Assembly: GCA_035236585.1 (NCBI GenBank)
Contig: CP141132.1
Coordinates: forward strand, 45,387,880-45,451,879
DNA from: Warburgia ugandensis
Taxonomy: Eukaryota; Streptophyta; Magnoliopsida; Canellales; Canellaceae
Direction of reading: 5' to 3'
Length of the DNA stretch: 64,000 nt
Below the pieces are notes generated by a model. That model was not told the origin of the DNA. It worked only from the letters and a program-made list of their open reading frames with translations, and made no database searches. A program made the position numbers and the translations under genes. Below, one piece after another: positions 60,737-64,000 of this stretch (within the stretch, counting starts at the first letter, position 1; each line of letters opens with the position of its first letter).

Positions 60737-63608
60737 TTTGTAAATTGATTGAGAAAATTAATATAGTTTGAATTTTCAAAAATTCTGGGTTGCAATATTA
60801 GGTTATTAGAAATTATCTTTTTTATAGAGATTAAAACACAATTTAAAACTTAAAAATTATGAATGTACTTGAAAAAACAATCGAAATGACATTAAGTACA
60901 TTCAATTCCGAGTTAAAATGAAAATTTCCTAATTTTCTTCACTTTTATGAATAGAAGGGTAAAATGGTAATTTTCTAACTAACAAAGATCTAAGACATCA
61001 ATATTTAGTATGTACTCAAAAATATGATTTCAATGCAACTAAGTACGATCAATTCTGAGTTCAGAAGAATAAAACTGATTTTTCTCCATAAAAGGGCAAA
61101 ATGGTCCTTCCACACCTCCGTGGGGCCCACAAATGAATCCAATGGCCAAAAAATATGTAATGAGTGGTCAAAACCCTACTAGCTGATAGTGGAGAAGGAG
61201 GTGGTAGTGGAGGATCCAATGTTAATTTAAGATTCAAAAAGAATTGAAACATAATTATTACAGGTTATTATGAAAAAATTCAAAAACAATCTATAAATAC
61301 AACCCCAAAAATCCTCTAAAAATGTTCATTAAAATCCCCACAAAATTATCTTATTTCTCTTGAAAAATCAGATCTAGATTCATTGCCAAATTTCCAAAAC
61401 TCCCAAAAATTTCTCTTCTTTCACTTTCTCTCTCCTCTCTCTAGATTGGAACAAGAGACCTAAATTCAATTAGGAACTCGGTTCCAATCAAATATCACAA
61501 ATCCAATCATTCATATTATCCTAGACCATCTTATCTAAAAAAAACCCAATGAAATTTCAAGATCCAATGGTGCAATCAAAGAGAAATAACAAAACAAGAG
61601 GTTATCAGGCAATCCTATCATCAAGTGGATATTTCTTTTAAATTGGGTTGCAAAAACTACATTTTTCTCCAATTAGGTAAGTGGAAACTCTTCCCATACT
61701 TATTTCATGTTAGTTGATAAAATTTGTATTCTTTTGAAATTAAGTTTAGGTTAAAAACTATAAAAATCAAGTAAGGGTAAGAACCCTTCAATTTTGTATG
61801 ATAGAGGACTCAAATGGAAAATCTAAGCCATCCAAACGATCCAGAAGGATCCAAAACCCATAGGGTAGAATTTTCAAGAAATTTAATCAGGTTTTGAGCC
61901 TTTAATTGAAGGACCTTTGATTGGACATTCCAAAATGGACTGTACGATCTCCCTTAAGAGATCAGGCCACCGAAACGCTAAAGCAAGATGTTGCACAAAA
62001 ATGCGCCCTACAGGAGCATCTTTGTGCACACACTCTGCATGCAACATTGTTTCAATTGAAGAACGCACCAAGCGACGTTGTCTCAATGACAGGAGCATGG
62101 CCCACTCTGCCCGACTTGATATAAGCTGGTCGTTTTGTTGGGCCCAAATCAAATCTAAACCCTCAAAATGACTGTGAACTTCTTTTCTTAATTGTGGAGT
62201 CATCTAAACTTCAAATTAAGATAAAAAAAGAAGCTATGGAAAGCTTATAATGTCTACTTTCTTGTGAAATCATAAAATGGATAAAAATATTCAAGAAACT
62301 TTCTATTTTTAGGAATTAAGGTTCTAATTTTCATGATCTACAAGATCTTAGATGATTAGATATTGGGGATCTAATTTAATGATGATATAATGTTGTAATA
62401 AGTAATATCAATGATTTATTTTGACAGATCTAACATAAATTGAGGAATTTACCCTTTATGGTAGAAATAACCTAAAAATACAAAGGGATCCACTTAATCA
62501 ATGAGATCGAGCATTATTAAAGCCTTGACATGGATGGAATGAATGGGATTATGATGGAATCTAGTGAGATCATGGGTTCAATGTGACAAAAACAAATGGA
62601 TATGATCTTTGGACCTTAATGAACTAAAAGCCCTAAATGTAATTAATACCCTTGATCTAAAGGAAAAGATCTAAAATCTAATGGTTGGATCATAAGTAAA
62701 AATTTCTAATAATCTTAATCTAATTAGTTTACTTGTATTTTATTTGATAATAGAATTGTCAATGTGATTTATGTTATAAATTAGGAAGCATGATAGTGTA
62801 ATTCTTAAATTTTAGCATGCTATGCTTTATATGTTATTAGATTATTATAATAGATTGGTAATTTAATTATCCTAGGGTCATGTTAGTTTGAAAATAAGAT
62901 TTTAGAATGATTCCATTAGATTACTAGTAAAATTTCATGTATTTCATAACTTAGGATCATGCTAGTTTAAGTATAGTTTTATTTCATTAGGTTAAGTTAC
63001 ATTCATAGGAAGCATGTAAGTATAATTAATTGTTAAATTTATAGTGGATTTATGCTTTAAAGTTTATGATTTATTTATTGTCAAATTTTATTAGTAGATT
63101 CAAATGTTAAGTAGTATAATGAGCATAAATCACCAAAAAATATAAACTAATGGAATATAGAGATTAATGGACAATTAAGATGAGTGAATGAATTTGACTT
63201 AATATTAGTAAGGGCTATAGTTAGTAGGACAATATAAGGATTATTAAATTCTTAGCCCAAACTAGGAGAATAATAAACCCCATGAATGACATTTTAAATG
63301 TTTATGGATTTAATTAAAATGAATTAGAGAGAGTACTTAGGATTAAAATGCTTATAGTAAACTTATGAAAGGTTGAGCCAAGTTCACTCTAATGAATGCT
63401 GAACATGGTGGTTAAAGGGGTTCTCTAATAGAGCCTCACTCTTCCCCTACCTTTCATTGACATTTGTGAGGTCTAAACACTTCCTTACATAAGAATTGAA
63501 GTAACCACTTTGTGTTTAGGCATTCAACTAGTAAGCCTTAGTCAATTGAAATAAGAGGAGCTATCTAGACATAGGATAGAATAAGCTATCTTCAACCAGT
63601 AAAATACT
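60737..63608 (+). mobile_element. LTR family B, second copy (partial)
   Basis: Resembles 32537-34907 and 37734-38170 in order. Shared blocks include GACATTAAGTA, AAGGGTAAAATRGTAATTTT, GAGAAGGAGGTGGTAGTGG, the TATA box (61292-61299), GGGCTATAGTTAGTAG and CCCCATGAATGACATTTTAAATG. It stops at 63608 where a reverse family-D LTR begins. The 5' edge near 60737 is provisional. The 61883-62203 frames lie in a locally GC-richer patch and match nothing I know. Confidence 0.7.
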
Positions 63609-64000
63609 TGTGACAACCAGGGATTTTGTAACACATTTTGTCATACATTTTTCAAAGACAGGGCCCTTAATGGTAAAAAAAAAAAATTCGCAAACAATAC
63701 CACATAAATTCTTTTCTTTTCAATTCATTTGCAATAAAACCCAAGTCTCACCTCAAGGTACATAATACACATAGACATTTTGTATAAAATAAATTTTTAT
63801 TGAATACTAGGAATCATCGAGTAGTTCACTGTTACACAGCCCCTATATTATAATTACAAACCATTGTCCAAATTACATAATCCAAATTTCAAACCTCACC
63901 TTACATTAAAAATTCTCAATACAATACAATGCTCTCACATAAAAATTACTTGTCTTCTAGGGACATACCCTGATTGCTTATTCTCTTCAAGTATTCTATC
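63609..64000 (-). mobile_element. LTR family D, reverse orientation, partial
   Basis: Starts TGTGACAACCAGGG, the reverse complement of a CCCTGGTTGTCACA terminus, and continues with the reverse complement of the segment at 1-199. Extends beyond the window. It sits inside the family-B LTR, whose text is collinear with 38130-38165 right up to 63608. Confidence 0.65.

Noticed and set aside
61883-62203. 106-codon minus-strand frame in the second family-B LTR
   Set aside because: Overlapped by two equally long plus-strand frames in a locally GC-richer patch; no counterpart frame in the first family-B LTR.

Overview
This window looks like gene-free, transposon-packed DNA from a flowering plant with a TE-rich genome. 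I found no host gene, tRNA, rRNA or CRISPR array. The plant assignment rests on the element families: CACTA (En/Spm) elements with TNP2/DUF4216/DUF4218-type transposase text and PF03004-like text, an Athila/Tat-type gag, chromovirus-like Ty3/gypsy pol, Ty1/copia pol, an RTE-clade LINE, and long LTRs ending in the plant-typical (G)GGTYGTCACA. The DNA is AT-rich apart from GC-rich leaders inside some LTRs. I cannot name the species.

Layout, left to right. 1-199 is the 3' end of an LTR (family D), followed by a reverse-oriented piece of LTR family C (200-1538). A ~10 kb reverse CACTA element (CACTA-1) runs to its terminus at 11543 and carries a decayed TNP2 gene (6472-9904) and a PF03004-like gene (1560-2860). 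11.5-19.8 kb holds an old LTR remnant with tandem repeats (12540-13959), Ty1/copia pol remnants (15108-17570), one end of another CACTA element (16270-16498) and a long GA microsatellite. 19780-28505 is a structurally complete LTR element (family A) with 2.7 kb LTRs, primer-binding site, polypurine tract and a matching 5-bp target duplication. It sits beside or inside an older LTR remnant that ends at 30189.

30.2-41 kb is a three-level nest. A chromovirus-like gypsy element is interrupted by a ~5.2 kb solo LTR (family B, 32537-40335, target duplication AAATG), which is itself interrupted by a solo LTR of family A (34908-37528, target duplication CTTAA). A forward CACTA copy of the same family as CACTA-1 starts at 40986. 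A divergent family-A-like LTR (43948-46051) follows, then pyrimidine microsatellites and a deleted CACTA-2 (46440-50151). After that come an RTE-type LINE with 69-bp 5' monomers (50641-53725), a ~600 bp foldback element (53726-54323) and the 5' part of an Athila/Tat-type element (LTR 54531-57212, gag and protease text to ~60700). That element is cut by a second family-B LTR (60737-63608), which is cut in turn by a reverse family-D LTR that runs off the window.

No genes here work together in a pathway; the content is layered insertion history. The observations I rate highest are: a short hairpin with compensatory changes at one position in several otherwise different LTRs; short tandem arrays acquired independently in many of these LTRs; a sequence module shared between LTR family B and the untranslated leader of the Athila/Tat-type element; the unannotated foldback element; and Asp-to-Asn changes in CHG context at conserved acidic sites of three unrelated elements. 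All boundaries and similarities were read by eye.
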